From an uncultured Opitutales bacterium (GTDB lineage: Bacteria > Verrucomicrobiota > Verrucomicrobiia > Opitutales > Intestinicryptomonadaceae): a stretch of 64,000 nucleotides of DNA. The stretch's first letter is position 1, and the number at the start of each line of letters is the position of its first letter. The position numbers and the translations under genes are program-made. Positions 18,947 to 27,369 of this stretch are shown one piece after another. The DNA lies in assembly GCA_944389885.1 (NCBI GenBank), contig CALXNZ010000008.1, positions 28,688 through 92,687 of the forward strand, written 5' to 3'. A model generated the notes under the pieces. It saw only the letters and a list, made by a program, of their open reading frames with translations. It had not been told where the DNA came from and did not search any database.

Positions 18947-21826
18947 ATGAAAATGAGATTTGTAGCGGTTGTGGCACTCTTATTTGCATGTGCTTTTTCG
19001 GCTCACGCCGAAACTTACGTTTATATACAATCGACTCAAATGTCGTCTTCTAGTACTGGTGGAAATACGGCGTGGCAATGTAGCAGTGACCGTTGCTGGT
19101 ATCTGGCTTCCGATGTTATGACCGACGGCGTAATAGATGCCGAGAAATTGAAAACCGCCGCCCCCGCTCAAATTTATAAACCCCAACCGGGCGATAGCGT
19201 AATTTTTGCCGCTTATCAGGGGGGTACTACGGATAAGGAGAATAATCCATATCGCAACGGAGAAACTCCGGATCCCGGCTACATTTGGCAGCTCTATCCC
19301 AGTTTTCATAACGCCAGCGTCCCCTTAACTGTTGAGAATATGGATGTGGGCTTTGACAGCTCTTTTGAGTTTAGGACTTCCTCAAACAATTTTAGCTTTA
19401 TAACGGTGAATCTCGACGGTAAGGCCGGTAATCACGATAACAATATATTCACCGTGAACGACACCCTCTCTGTCACCGGCGGTAAAAACGTAAGAATATA
19501 CGGTTATGCAAACACCTTTGTCGACGATACTCTTACAAGATATTCAAATTGGACTTTAGTGGACCTGAACAAAGTCAATGTCAAGACGACTGATACAGCC
19601 GATGGAGCGTCGGCCTCTTTTCAAGTGTCTGACTATGTTAATGAAATGCGGCTTGGCGTTTCAAAATCCGACGACGGCGTATATTCTGTTAGAGAAAATG
19701 CGACTTCTGTTGTAGGAGCCAACTCGGTTTTGCGCTTGGGCAGCAACAACCAGGAAAACAATTCTGCTAATTTCTATCTTGGCAATATCAATAATTCCGG
19801 GGTGATATCGCTCGAAGGTTCTTCCACAACCCATAATGTATTGGGTACGATAAATAATCTTGCCGATCCCGACAATCCGGGGGCGGTAAATATTACAGGG
19901 GGTACTATTAACTCTTTAAATGTCAATGGGGGCACAATAAATATGACAGGGGGAACCTTGGATGGCACCCTAAACACAAATTCGGAGTTTTATACGACAA
20001 ACGGAATGGACGTGACATTTACAGAGAATAGCGTAGTAAACGCCACTACCCATCGCTTTTGGATAAATTTTACGGCCGAGATAGGTGGAGGAACTGCTAT
20101 AACCGGGTCTTACAGTAAAGATGTAAATCTCTTAGGTGTTTTGAATTTTACGGGAGACGGAATAAATTATGGGGATTACGGCAGCGGCAAGCCAATAACA
20201 CAGGTGAATATATGCGGCAAAAGTGTAAATATAAACGAGATAAATTTCAACGGCGGATTTTACTATAGGGAAGACGGAACTACTGGAAATACCATTGATT
20301 ATGGGAATCGCATATCTTCAAACTCGAGCATGAATATAAATAAGCTTACATATTCCGGCTCCGAGAGCGACAGCCTGATGGCAAAACAATTCCTTTATAT
20401 TTTAAATAACAGCAGCGGGGGATATATCCACATAGGCTCTTTTGAGTTTAAAGGTTCCGACGATTCCGCGAATCCCACCCAATATTCAGAAGCCCGCATA
20501 AATTCTTGGATGGGCTCCGCCGATGTGGATACTCTTTCTTTTACGGGTTTCGTAAAAAGCCGCTCACAATTAGACTTGCACGGTACGGATACATTCAAAA
20601 TAGGCACTTTGTTTGCAGAGGCCGCATTTTATCTCAACCATCAGTATAATTCTTCTGTCGCCACGTATAAAGGTTCGGATATAAGCATCTCCAACTTTGA
20701 AACGTCTTTTAATTCCGCAGGGACAAGCGAAATACGCGCAAAAACTTTAACCGTGGAAAATGCAACAATTGAAAACGCATCTTCCGGAGATGTTTATGTG
20801 GCCGTTGACGTATTCGAGTCGGCAAAGATAAACAATCTTACTTTGGGGTCGGATACGGGACCTGTTATGGTTATGTATCTAAAAGGTTCAACCCATGTTG
20901 ATTCCGGGGAGACTGTCGATAATCGTGATACTTTTTCTTTCGGTAATGTCACAATCAAGAATTCCGGGGTGCTTCAAGCTGGAGGATATATTAAGGACGG
21001 CGCAGAATACAATGTGACGTTTGATTCTGTCACCATTGAGAATTCCGGTTCCATTCAGTTGGGATATGTGGCTGAAAATGTAGATATTCCGTTTTATGCG
21101 AAAATAGGTAAACTTGAAGGCACAAGCGGAAATATTAGCACCTATGTGATATCGGGCGGGTCGCCTTCGTATCATACAATTTTGACTTTGGGAAACGATA
21201 CTTTGGCGTCGAGTTTATACGGCGGGGCCATAAGCGAACCCGGATCTTCTTATAATACTGTCTTAGATATAATAAAAGAAGGCACAAACACTCAAATACT
21301 GTCCGGATGGAATAACTTTAAAGGCAGCGTGGAAGTTAAAGGTGGTACCCTCTTCCTATCGCATGTTGACACGGTGAGTTCCGTAAAGCTGAATGGCGGA
21401 AATTTTGGCGTGTACGGTTCGAATTTAATGGTGAATAGTATAGATTATATTTCCGGAAAGTTCGCATACGATTTTGCCGCATCTAAAAATTGTGTGTTAG
21501 TGCTTGATAGTAAATCTCTCACTGGAGATATAGGGGCGGATTCATTCGCTTATTCAAATATATCCGAGGGGGAGCAGCTCTGGCTCTTTAATTTTACCGA
21601 CGGGCAAATGAACGATTCTTTGAAATCCATAATAGAGTCGGAAGATAATGGGGCTTACAGCTATATAGATGCTGCGACCGGGTTTACTTATAAGGCTACT
21701 TACGCTGAAAATGGAGGCGTATTTATGGTGGACTTTTCTTATGTCATACCTGAACCGGCGGAAATTGGAATGGTTTTCGGATTTGCGGCTTTAGCGTTTG
21801 TGGCGATGAAGCGCAGGCGCAGTTAG
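18947..21826 (+). CDS. PEP-CTERM surface protein with beta-strand repeats
   Basis: A 959-residue exported protein. It has a signal peptide (residues 1-22, MKMRFVAVVALLFACAFSAHA), a long Asn/Ser/Thr/Gly-rich body that looks like a beta-solenoid, and the sorting tail VIPEPAEIGMVFGFAALAF plus a basic end (MKRRRS). The body contains GGT(I/L)-spaced strands (for example near 315-345), and one autotransporter-associated strand near 780-800 (LSGWNNFKGSVEVKGGTLFL). PEP-CTERM proteins are processed by exosortase and displayed or released at the envelope, but no exosortase is present in the window. Upstream lie 255 bp with a good promoter. A likely adhesin or matrix protein; ligand unknown. Confidence 0.9.
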   Translation: MKMRFVAVVALLFACAFSAHAETYVYIQSTQMSSSSTGGNTAWQCSSDRCWYLASDVMTDGVIDAEKLKTAAPAQIYKPQPGDSVIFAAYQGGTTDKENNPYRNGETPDPGYIWQLYPSFHNASVPLTVENMDVGFDSSFEFRTSSNNFSFITVNLDGKAGNHDNNIFTVNDTLSVTGGKNVRIYGYANTFVDDTLTRYSNWTLVDLNKVNVKTTDTADGASASFQVSDYVNEMRLGVSKSDDGVYSVRENATSVVGANSVLRLGSNNQENNSANFYLGNINNSGVISLEGSSTTHNVLGTINNLADPDNPGAVNITGGTINSLNVNGGTINMTGGTLDGTLNTNSEFYTTNGMDVTFTENSVVNATTHRFWINFTAEIGGGTAITGSYSKDVNLLGVLNFTGDGINYGDYGSGKPITQVNICGKSVNINEINFNGGFYYREDGTTGNTIDYGNRISSNSSMNINKLTYSGSESDSLMAKQFLYILNNSSGGYIHIGSFEFKGSDDSANPTQYSEARINSWMGSADVDTLSFTGFVKSRSQLDLHGTDTFKIGTLFAEAAFYLNHQYNSSVATYKGSDISISNFETSFNSAGTSEIRAKTLTVENATIENASSGDVYVAVDVFESAKINNLTLGSDTGPVMVMYLKGSTHVDSGETVDNRDTFSFGNVTIKNSGVLQAGGYIKDGAEYNVTFDSVTIENSGSIQLGYVAENVDIPFYAKIGKLEGTSGNISTYVISGGSPSYHTILTLGNDTLASSLYGGAISEPGSSYNTVLDIIKEGTNTQILSGWNNFKGSVEVKGGTLFLSHVDTVSSVKLNGGNFGVYGSNLMVNSIDYISGKFAYDFAASKNCVLVLDSKSLTGDIGADSFAYSNISEGEQLWLFNFTDGQMNDSLKSIIESEDNGAYSYIDAATGFTYKATYAENGGVFMVDFSYVIPEPAEIGMVFGFAALAFVAMKRRRS

Positions 21827-21870
21827 GTTGGGACGTAATTTCATTTTTCGCCTTTGTTCAAAGATTCCGA

Positions 21871-21918
21871 AAAAAGCAAGCCCCCGAAGATATATAAATC
21901 TTCGGGGGCTTGCTTTTT
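21871..21918. terminator. Bidirectional terminator between PEP-CTERM gene and HPr gene
   Basis: Perfect 21-bp arms (21871-21891 and 21898-21918) rich in G and C at the centre, with a 6-nt ATATAA loop and A/T runs at both ends. It lies between two converging genes and serves both. Confidence 0.93.
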
Positions 21919-21935
21919 AAAAATGAAATTGTCAA

Positions 21936-22217
21936 TTATTCTTCGTCGAATTTGCGATTAAAAAGGTCCTCAATTTCGTCGAGCATAGCCGAAGCGTCTT
22001 CGCCTTCGGCTATGAATTTTATTTGCGAGCCTTTACCAGCTGCGAGCATCATGAGGCTCATAATGCTTTTACCGTTGACCTCTTCGCCGTCTTTTTCGAC
22101 TTTGACGTCTGTGTCCGAGTATTTATTGGAAATGCGCACAATCATTGCCGCAGGGCGTGCGTGAATCCCCATCTTATTTTGAACGGTGAGGGTGCGTGTT
22201 TCTTCTTGGGTTGGCAT
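21936..22217 (-). CDS. HPr-like phosphocarrier protein
   Basis: A 93-residue HPr-fold protein. The phosphorylatable histidine lies in GIHARPAAMIV (H19 from this start) and the regulatory serine region is NGKSIMSLMML, so both the PEP-dependent and kinase-type sites seem intact. In-frame starts exist at 22307 and 22229; the first falls inside the upstream gene's terminator and is implausible. The ATG at 22217 has GGAAA six nt upstream, the one at 22229 has no such site. No other phosphotransferase component is in the window, so it may act in regulation or in a PTS encoded elsewhere. Confidence 0.9.
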   Translation of the reverse strand: MPTQEETRTLTVQNKMGIHARPAAMIVRISNKYSDTDVKVEKDGEEVNGKSIMSLMMLAAGKGSQIKFIAEGEDASAMLDEIEDLFNRKFDEE

Positions 22218-22278
22218 AAGCGTTTCCATGTTGATAAAAAATGTGATGTTGCGGAAAGTTTCAAATCCGTCAAGCATA

Positions 22279-22310
22279 AAAATGCCGCCTTTATTTAAAG
22301 GCGGCATTTT
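22279..22310 (-). terminator. Rho-independent terminator after the FadL-like gene
   Basis: Arms AAAATGCCGCCTTTA (22279-22293) and TAAAGGCGGCATTTT (22296-22310) follow the stop codon of the minus-strand barrel gene by 14 bp. The T-run on the minus strand fits that gene. Confidence 0.88.
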
Positions 22311-22324
22311 GCGTATATAAAATA

Positions 22325-23602
22325 TTAAAACTTATAGCCTATTTGTACTGAAACCACATGGGCTCTTCCTTCAAAATAGCCTTCTATTTCAGAACTGAAG
22401 GGTAGGCCGTTTATAGTAGTTTTATCATTCATATTTGGTTCGTCGCAAAATAGTATGTATGTGTATGCCAGGTCTATATTAAAATTCTCATATTTGTAAC
22501 CTATGCCGCCGGAGAACCAAATTCTGTCGGTGCAGGGGATTCTGGCATAGCGGTGTTTTGAGTCTTTTATGGGAGTTTGGTCCCATGCCGTACCGAGCCT
22601 TATAACGAGGTCGTCGTTTTCAAGGGGGAAGAAGTGTATACCGGCGCAGACTCTGGAGGTATTTCGCCAATCTTCATCTTGGTTGCATGCGGGATTGCTC
22701 GGGTCGGCGGTGTTCGATATATAGAGCCTATCGAAACATGACCACAGAGTGTATGAATAATCAATCATCAGCGCAAAACGTTTGAGGTCCCCGCGGAGCC
22801 TTTGATACCAGCCTACTGTAAACGATTGGGGAAGATCCAGATCACATTCAACAGGATATATTACGCTGTCGTTTCTATGGTTGTTTCCGGTAATATTGTG
22901 GCTGACTTCGCTTCTCCATTGGAATCCAAAACGTCCGTCTTCGGCGTAGTTGACAGTAAAGCCGATATTGCCTCCCACCGACCAACTTGAACCTGTGACG
23001 GTATATTCATTTATAAGGTCGGGAGATGATGAAAGGTTTGCGTGCAACCACTGGGCTGAAACGCCTCCAGATATAGACAGATAATCGTTTATTTTGTACG
23101 CCACGCTCGGATTGATATCGAAAGTGGTCAGATTGCTATTTAGGGCCATTTGCCTTCCGACCCAGTCGTCATCGTAGTCTGTTTCAAGGGCGTAGGGAGC
23201 CGTCACCGACAGCGACAGAAGGATATCTTCTGTGAGTTGGTGGAGAACAAAAAAGTTCGGAACAACGTTCACGCAACCGGCGTCGCCGCTCTTGCCGGTT
23301 CTTCCGTCTATGGGATTTGGATCTGGCGGGAAATTGGAAACTGCTTTGGTACATACGAAGTCGAACTTGGAGATTACGATATTTCCCGCCAAGTCGACTT
23401 TAGTTTCGCCTACTTTTAGGCCGGCATTGAATCCCGATGAAGGATTCCAAAATGCGGCGGAAGCGTCCGCATTTGCGTTGACAGAGGAACCGGCGAGAGC
23501 CGTTCCCAAATTAGAGGCGCCTTGTTCCAGGGTTTGAAAGCCGGAACCGAAAACCGCCGTAGCGCCAAATAGGGCGCTCATAGCGAATAATCCTTTTTTC
23601 AT
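22325..23602 (-). CDS. OmpP1/FadL-family outer membrane transporter
   Basis: A 425-residue outer-membrane barrel for hydrophobic compounds such as long-chain fatty acids. After a signal peptide (MKKGLFAMSALFGATAVFGSG) comes the characteristic plug segment (GFQTLEQGASNLGTALAG, then NADASAAFWNPSS), followed by alternating amphipathic strands and a terminal strand ending VSVQIGYKF. The placement next to fatty acid synthesis genes is suggestive only. It is a single gene on the minus strand; the ATG start is fixed by the signal peptide. Confidence 0.93.
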   Translation of the reverse strand: MKKGLFAMSALFGATAVFGSGFQTLEQGASNLGTALAGSSVNANADASAAFWNPSSGFNAGLKVGETKVDLAGNIVISKFDFVCTKAVSNFPPDPNPIDGRTGKSGDAGCVNVVPNFFVLHQLTEDILLSLSVTAPYALETDYDDDWVGRQMALNSNLTTFDINPSVAYKINDYLSISGGVSAQWLHANLSSSPDLINEYTVTGSSWSVGGNIGFTVNYAEDGRFGFQWRSEVSHNITGNNHRNDSVIYPVECDLDLPQSFTVGWYQRLRGDLKRFALMIDYSYTLWSCFDRLYISNTADPSNPACNQDEDWRNTSRVCAGIHFFPLENDDLVIRLGTAWDQTPIKDSKHRYARIPCTDRIWFSGGIGYKYENFNIDLAYTYILFCDEPNMNDKTTINGLPFSSEIEGYFEGRAHVVSVQIGYKF

Positions 23603-23982
23603 AATAATCGAGTTTATGATTTTATAAATCTTCCATAATTGGCGAAAGATTTTGGGCGGGAAGTGTGAACCTTTGACGATAAATTAAAAGCTTTTTTTTC
23701 GATTTTTATTTTTTTAACTATATTTAGTTTTGCAAGATACGAAAATCGCGGCGGAATTTGTTCCAATTTTTGTTCTAATATTATCTTTAAGTATTGGGAA
23801 TTCTGGAAGTTCCCAATTTTTATTTAAACATAAAATATGGATTCTCTGGTTTTTATCGAGCTTTTGTTCTATTTATGGAGAAATAAAGAAATAAAAAAAA
23901 CTTTACAAAAAGTGTAAAAAGGGTTTGAGTCGCCAAAATCTCATATATGAGTTAATAAAAATAACAATATAAAGACACCATC
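23603..23982. other. 380-bp gene-free stretch between the FadL-like gene and acpP
   Basis: Very AT-rich DNA with no credible reading frame. It contains a terminator-like hairpin (23793-23821), a spaced palindrome TTTACA-aaaag-TGTAAA (23902-23918) and a perfect 12-bp palindrome CTCATATATGAG (23940-23951) about 31 nt before the acpP ATG. The two palindromes are candidate operators for acpP; neither matches a known operator that I can name. Confidence 0.6.
23793..23821 (+). terminator. Terminator-like hairpin upstream of acpP
   Basis: ATTGGGAA (23793-23800), a 9-nt loop and TTCCCAAT (23810-23817) run into TTTTT. It points toward acpP but no gene precedes it on the plus strand, so it would end a short untranslated transcript or act in the acpP leader. 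Confidence 0.5.
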
Positions 23983-24243
23983 ATGTCAGACTCAGATATC
24001 GAAAAGAAAGTAAAAGAAATAATCGTAAACCAGCTCAGCGTCAATGAAGAGCAAATCACCCCCGAGGCCAGCTTTATAGATGACCTCGGAGCCGATTCGC
24101 TGGACACCGTTGAACTCATCATGGCTTTTGAAGACGAGTTTAAGGATCAGATTGGCGGAGGGGAAATTCCCGAGTCGGACGCGGAGAAACTCACTACGGT
24201 GAGCAAGGTTATCGAATATATCAAGGAAAAGAGCAAGAAATAA
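23983..24243 (+). CDS. acpP: Acyl carrier protein
   Basis: The 86-residue carrier of growing acyl chains in fatty acid, lipid A and related syntheses. The phosphopantetheine attachment serine is S39 in the motif [10 protein letters not shown], and the protein is acidic and helical as usual. It is followed by fabF after 162 bp, the common acpP-fabF order. Promoter elements are discussed under the upstream stretch. The only plausible start is this ATG. Confidence 0.97.
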   Translation: MSDSDIEKKVKEIIVNQLSVNEEQITPEASFIDDLGADSLDTVELIMAFEDEFKDQIGGGEIPESDAEKLTTVSKVIEYIKEKSKK

Positions 24244-24362
24244 AACGTTCTTGCGCCTTGTCGATTTCGCCGGCCCGTCGCAGCATAAGTAGCTGAACGG
24301 GTTGTTTTTTGCAGGAGGAACCCGGCTTTTATTTTGCGGGGTTTGCTTTAATATTTAATCCG

Positions 24363-24404
24363 CTTTCCAAAAGGAGATTTTATCTTTCCAAAAGGAGATT
24401 TTAT
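24363..24404 (+). repeat. Perfect 21-bp tandem repeat carrying two ribosome-binding sites
   Basis: The 21-mer CTTTCCAAAAGGAGATTTTAT occurs twice in direct succession (24363-24383 and 24384-24404), ending one base before the fabF ATG at 24406. Each copy holds a consensus AAGGAG; the second is at the normal distance (8 nt), the first 29 nt from the ATG. Confidence 0.97.
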
Positions 24405-24405
24405 T

Positions 24406-25650
24406 ATGGATAGACAAAAAATTGTTGTCACAGGATTGGGAGTGGTGTCGTCTTTCGGCGACGGGGTCGAAGTTTTTTGGGACTCGCTGACCCATTCTAA
24501 GATAGGAATAGGCCCGGTGACCCTCTTCGACGCTACCGAGCTCAACTGCAGGGTAGCCGCCGAATGCAAGGATTTTGACGCCGCAAAGTACATGGATCCG
24601 AAAGAGGCCAAGCGCAGCGACAGATATACGCATTTTGCGGTTGCTGCAGCCAGACTCGCTGTGAAGGACGCCGGCCTGGATCTCGATAAAATAGACAAGG
24701 AACGTTTCGGCGTTATAATCGGCTCCGGTGTCGGGGGCATGGACACCATAGAGAAACAGTCGCGGGCCTTTATAGAGCGCGGGCCGAGAAGAGTTTCCCC
24801 ATTTATGATACCCAATTTGCTGTCCAATATGTCTTCTGGCGTGGTTGCCATAGATTTGGGGGCAAAAGGTGTGAATTTCAGTGTTGTGAGCGCCTGTGCT
24901 ACTGGCTCGCACGCAATAGGCGAGGCTCTTTTACACCTGCAGAATGGAAGCGAAGACATTATCTTAGCCGGCGGCAGCGAAGCTGCCGTCACTCCTCTTA
25001 GTTTTGCCGGATTCTGCGCCATGAAAGCTATGGCTACCAACTTTAATGATGAGCCGCAGAGGGCATCAAGGCCTTTTGACGCGGATCGCTGCGGTTTCGT
25101 GATGGGAGAAGGCGCGGGGATTGTCGTGCTTGAACGCTACGATCATGCGGTTGCGCGCGGTGCAAAAATCTATTGCGAGCTTGCCGGATACGGGGCTTCG
25201 TGCGATGCGTATCATATCACAAGCCCAGATATAGAGGGCAGGGGTTTGGCGAACTGCCTGAAGAAAGTTATGGAAGACGGGAAAGTGGCTCTTGAGGACG
25301 TTCAGTATATCAACGCCCACGGAACTTCAACTCCCTATAACGACAAGTTCGAGACGGCGGCGATCCACAAAGTTTTCGGTCCGCATTCAAAGAAATTGAT
25401 GGTGAGCTCCACAAAGGGAATGACGGGACATCTTCTCGGCGCCGCCGGGGCAATAGAAGCTGTTGTTTGCGCCAAGACAATAGAAACAGGAATAATAGCC
25501 CCGACTGTCAATTACGAACATCCCGATCCCGATTGCGATCTGGACTATGTCCCAAATACTGCAAGAGAAGTAAAAGTGGACACTGTTATAAGCACGAATC
25601 TCGGTTTCGGCGGACACAACGGAGCTCTTCTTTTTAAGCGCATGAAATAG
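24406..25650 (+). CDS. fabF: 3-oxoacyl-[acyl-carrier-protein] synthase II
   Basis: Condensing enzyme that extends acyl-ACP with malonyl-ACP. The 414-residue length is standard. The Cys-His-His triad is C164 in VVSACATGSHAIG, H305 in NAHGTSTPYND and H342 in GMTGHLLGAAG. The start is fixed by a strong AAGGAG site, which exists in duplicate upstream. It follows acpP and is closed by a terminator-like hairpin at 25670. Confidence 0.97.
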   Translation: MDRQKIVVTGLGVVSSFGDGVEVFWDSLTHSKIGIGPVTLFDATELNCRVAAECKDFDAAKYMDPKEAKRSDRYTHFAVAAARLAVKDAGLDLDKIDKERFGVIIGSGVGGMDTIEKQSRAFIERGPRRVSPFMIPNLLSNMSSGVVAIDLGAKGVNFSVVSACATGSHAIGEALLHLQNGSEDIILAGGSEAAVTPLSFAGFCAMKAMATNFNDEPQRASRPFDADRCGFVMGEGAGIVVLERYDHAVARGAKIYCELAGYGASCDAYHITSPDIEGRGLANCLKKVMEDGKVALEDVQYINAHGTSTPYNDKFETAAIHKVFGPHSKKLMVSSTKGMTGHLLGAAGAIEAVVCAKTIETGIIAPTVNYEHPDPDCDLDYVPNTAREVKVDTVISTNLGFGGHNGALLFKRMK

Positions 25651-25668
25651 TATATGTATTGTTTCACA

Positions 25669-25702
25669 GGGGGAGGTTGCCAAAGGGTGCCTCCCTTTTT
25701 TT
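25669..25702 (+). terminator. Probable terminator after fabF
   Basis: GGGAGG and CCTCCC with a 13-nt loop, followed by eight T residues, 20 bp after the fabF stop codon. The stem is short but GC-rich. Confidence 0.7.
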
Positions 25703-25808
25703 TGAAATAATTTTAATGCATTGCCATGGAATGCGTTTTGCAGAGTAAAAAAAGGTTTGACAGCCGCCTTTACCAACCCTAATTCCACTTAGGGAAAATC
25801 GAGAAGAT

Positions 25809-27362
25809 ATGAGCAACGCTATAGACGATAAATTCTTTTTGGACGCAGACGCGTTCTTTTCCGCAAATGCCCGCGAAGGACTCACCTACGACGACGTATC
25901 TTTGGCAACGCAATATTCTGAGGTTCTTCCCCGCCAGACTCGCCTCGACACTTCGCTTTCCGAATCTATAAGTTTGAGCCTGCCGATAATATCGTCGGAT
26001 ATGGACACCGTGACGGAGTCAAAGATGGCCATAGGAATGGCGCGCAACGGGGGGCTCGGCCTCATACATTGCAATATGACGCAAGACGAGCAGCTTCTTG
26101 AAGTGTCTCGCGTGAAGAATTACATACACGGGCTAATAAGGGAGCCCGCCACAATTTCTCCGGATATGAAAATCGGGGACGTTCTAAATCTGGTCGCCGA
26201 TAAGAGTTTTAGGTTTCGCACATTTCCGGTGGTCGATTCCAATCGCAAACTTGTGGGGTTGCTGCCGGGGAGCGTGGTAAAGGAGCGCTATGGAAATTTG
26301 TCGGTGTCTAAGGCGATGACGTCGCGCAAAGACGTGTTTACTGTGCGCGAGGACGAACTTGGCGCCGATCCCATATCGGTGGCGGATTCTTTCTTCGATG
26401 AGCATTTTGGCGTCCACAAGCTGCTTGTCGTAAACAAAGACGACGTCTTATGCGGTCTCTTTACTCTCAGCGACATAGAGCGTATAATATCGGAGCGAAG
26501 CGCCCAGCAAAAACATTCGCGAGATTCAAAATTTAGGCTGCTCTGCGGGGCGTCGATAGCAATGATGCGCACTCCGGGCGGGGAGTTGGACTTTAAGCGC
26601 ATAATAGGACATGTAGGCAATCTCGTTGATGCCGGTTTGGACGTGGCAGCCGTGTCAACGGCTCACGGCTTTACGGAGGGAGTAGGGTCAACAGTAAAGG
26701 CCATACGCGATGCCTTCCCCGAATTGACTATCATAGGCGGAAATGTGACGAGCGCGGCGGGAGTTGAATATTTGGCAAAATGCGGGGCAAATTCAATAAA
26801 GATAGGGCAGGGGCCTGGCTCAATATGTATTACTCGCATAATTTCTGGAGTAGGTATACCGCAGTTGACGGCGTTGTATGTATGCTCTAAAGCCGCGCGG
26901 GAAGTCGGGGTGACCACGATAGCCGACGGCGGCATTACAAAATCCGGCGATATGGTCAAGGCGCTTACGCTTGCCGATTGCATGATATGCGGGGGCCTTT
27001 TGGCGGGTTGCCCGGAGGCGCCGGGGCAAGTAATGGAAATTAACGGAAAAATGTACAAGCAGTATAGGGGCATGGGGAGCCTGGCCGCGATGAAGGCAGG
27101 TAGCGCCGCCAGATACGGACACGATATTTCCAATAAGACAGACAAGGTGACTGCGGAGGGAGTAGAGGCGTTAAAAGAAGTGTCCGGTTCCCTTGACGAG
27201 GCTTTGAGGCAATATTCCGGAGGCATACAGAGCGGTCTCGGATATTTGGGGGCCCACAACTTGGCGGAGTTGAGGGCGAATGCGCGCTACATACGCGTTT
27301 CGGGAGCCGGCCAAAAAGAGAGCGCCCCCCACGATATAATAGAGGTTAAAAAAACCAACTGA
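25809..27362 (+). CDS. guaB: IMP dehydrogenase
   Basis: Oxidises IMP to XMP with NAD, the committed step to GMP. The 517-residue protein has the (beta/alpha)8 barrel interrupted by two CBS modules (about residues 100-225; [15 protein letters not shown] and [14 protein letters not shown]). The catalytic cysteine is C340 in [10 protein letters not shown], with the barrel loops [10 protein letters not shown] and [10 protein letters not shown] and the flap RYGHD. The loop [12 protein letters not shown] differs from the common bacterial GSLLAGTEEAPGE at a few places but keeps the core. It is first in a plus-strand run with the FGE-like gene 7 bp later. Confidence 0.95.
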   Translation: MSNAIDDKFFLDADAFFSANAREGLTYDDVSLATQYSEVLPRQTRLDTSLSESISLSLPIISSDMDTVTESKMAIGMARNGGLGLIHCNMTQDEQLLEVSRVKNYIHGLIREPATISPDMKIGDVLNLVADKSFRFRTFPVVDSNRKLVGLLPGSVVKERYGNLSVSKAMTSRKDVFTVREDELGADPISVADSFFDEHFGVHKLLVVNKDDVLCGLFTLSDIERIISERSAQQKHSRDSKFRLLCGASIAMMRTPGGELDFKRIIGHVGNLVDAGLDVAAVSTAHGFTEGVGSTVKAIRDAFPELTIIGGNVTSAAGVEYLAKCGANSIKIGQGPGSICITRIISGVGIPQLTALYVCSKAAREVGVTTIADGGITKSGDMVKALTLADCMICGGLLAGCPEAPGQVMEINGKMYKQYRGMGSLAAMKAGSAARYGHDISNKTDKVTAEGVEALKEVSGSLDEALRQYSGGIQSGLGYLGAHNLAELRANARYIRVSGAGQKESAPHDIIEVKKTN

Positions 27363-27369
27363 TTTTAAG

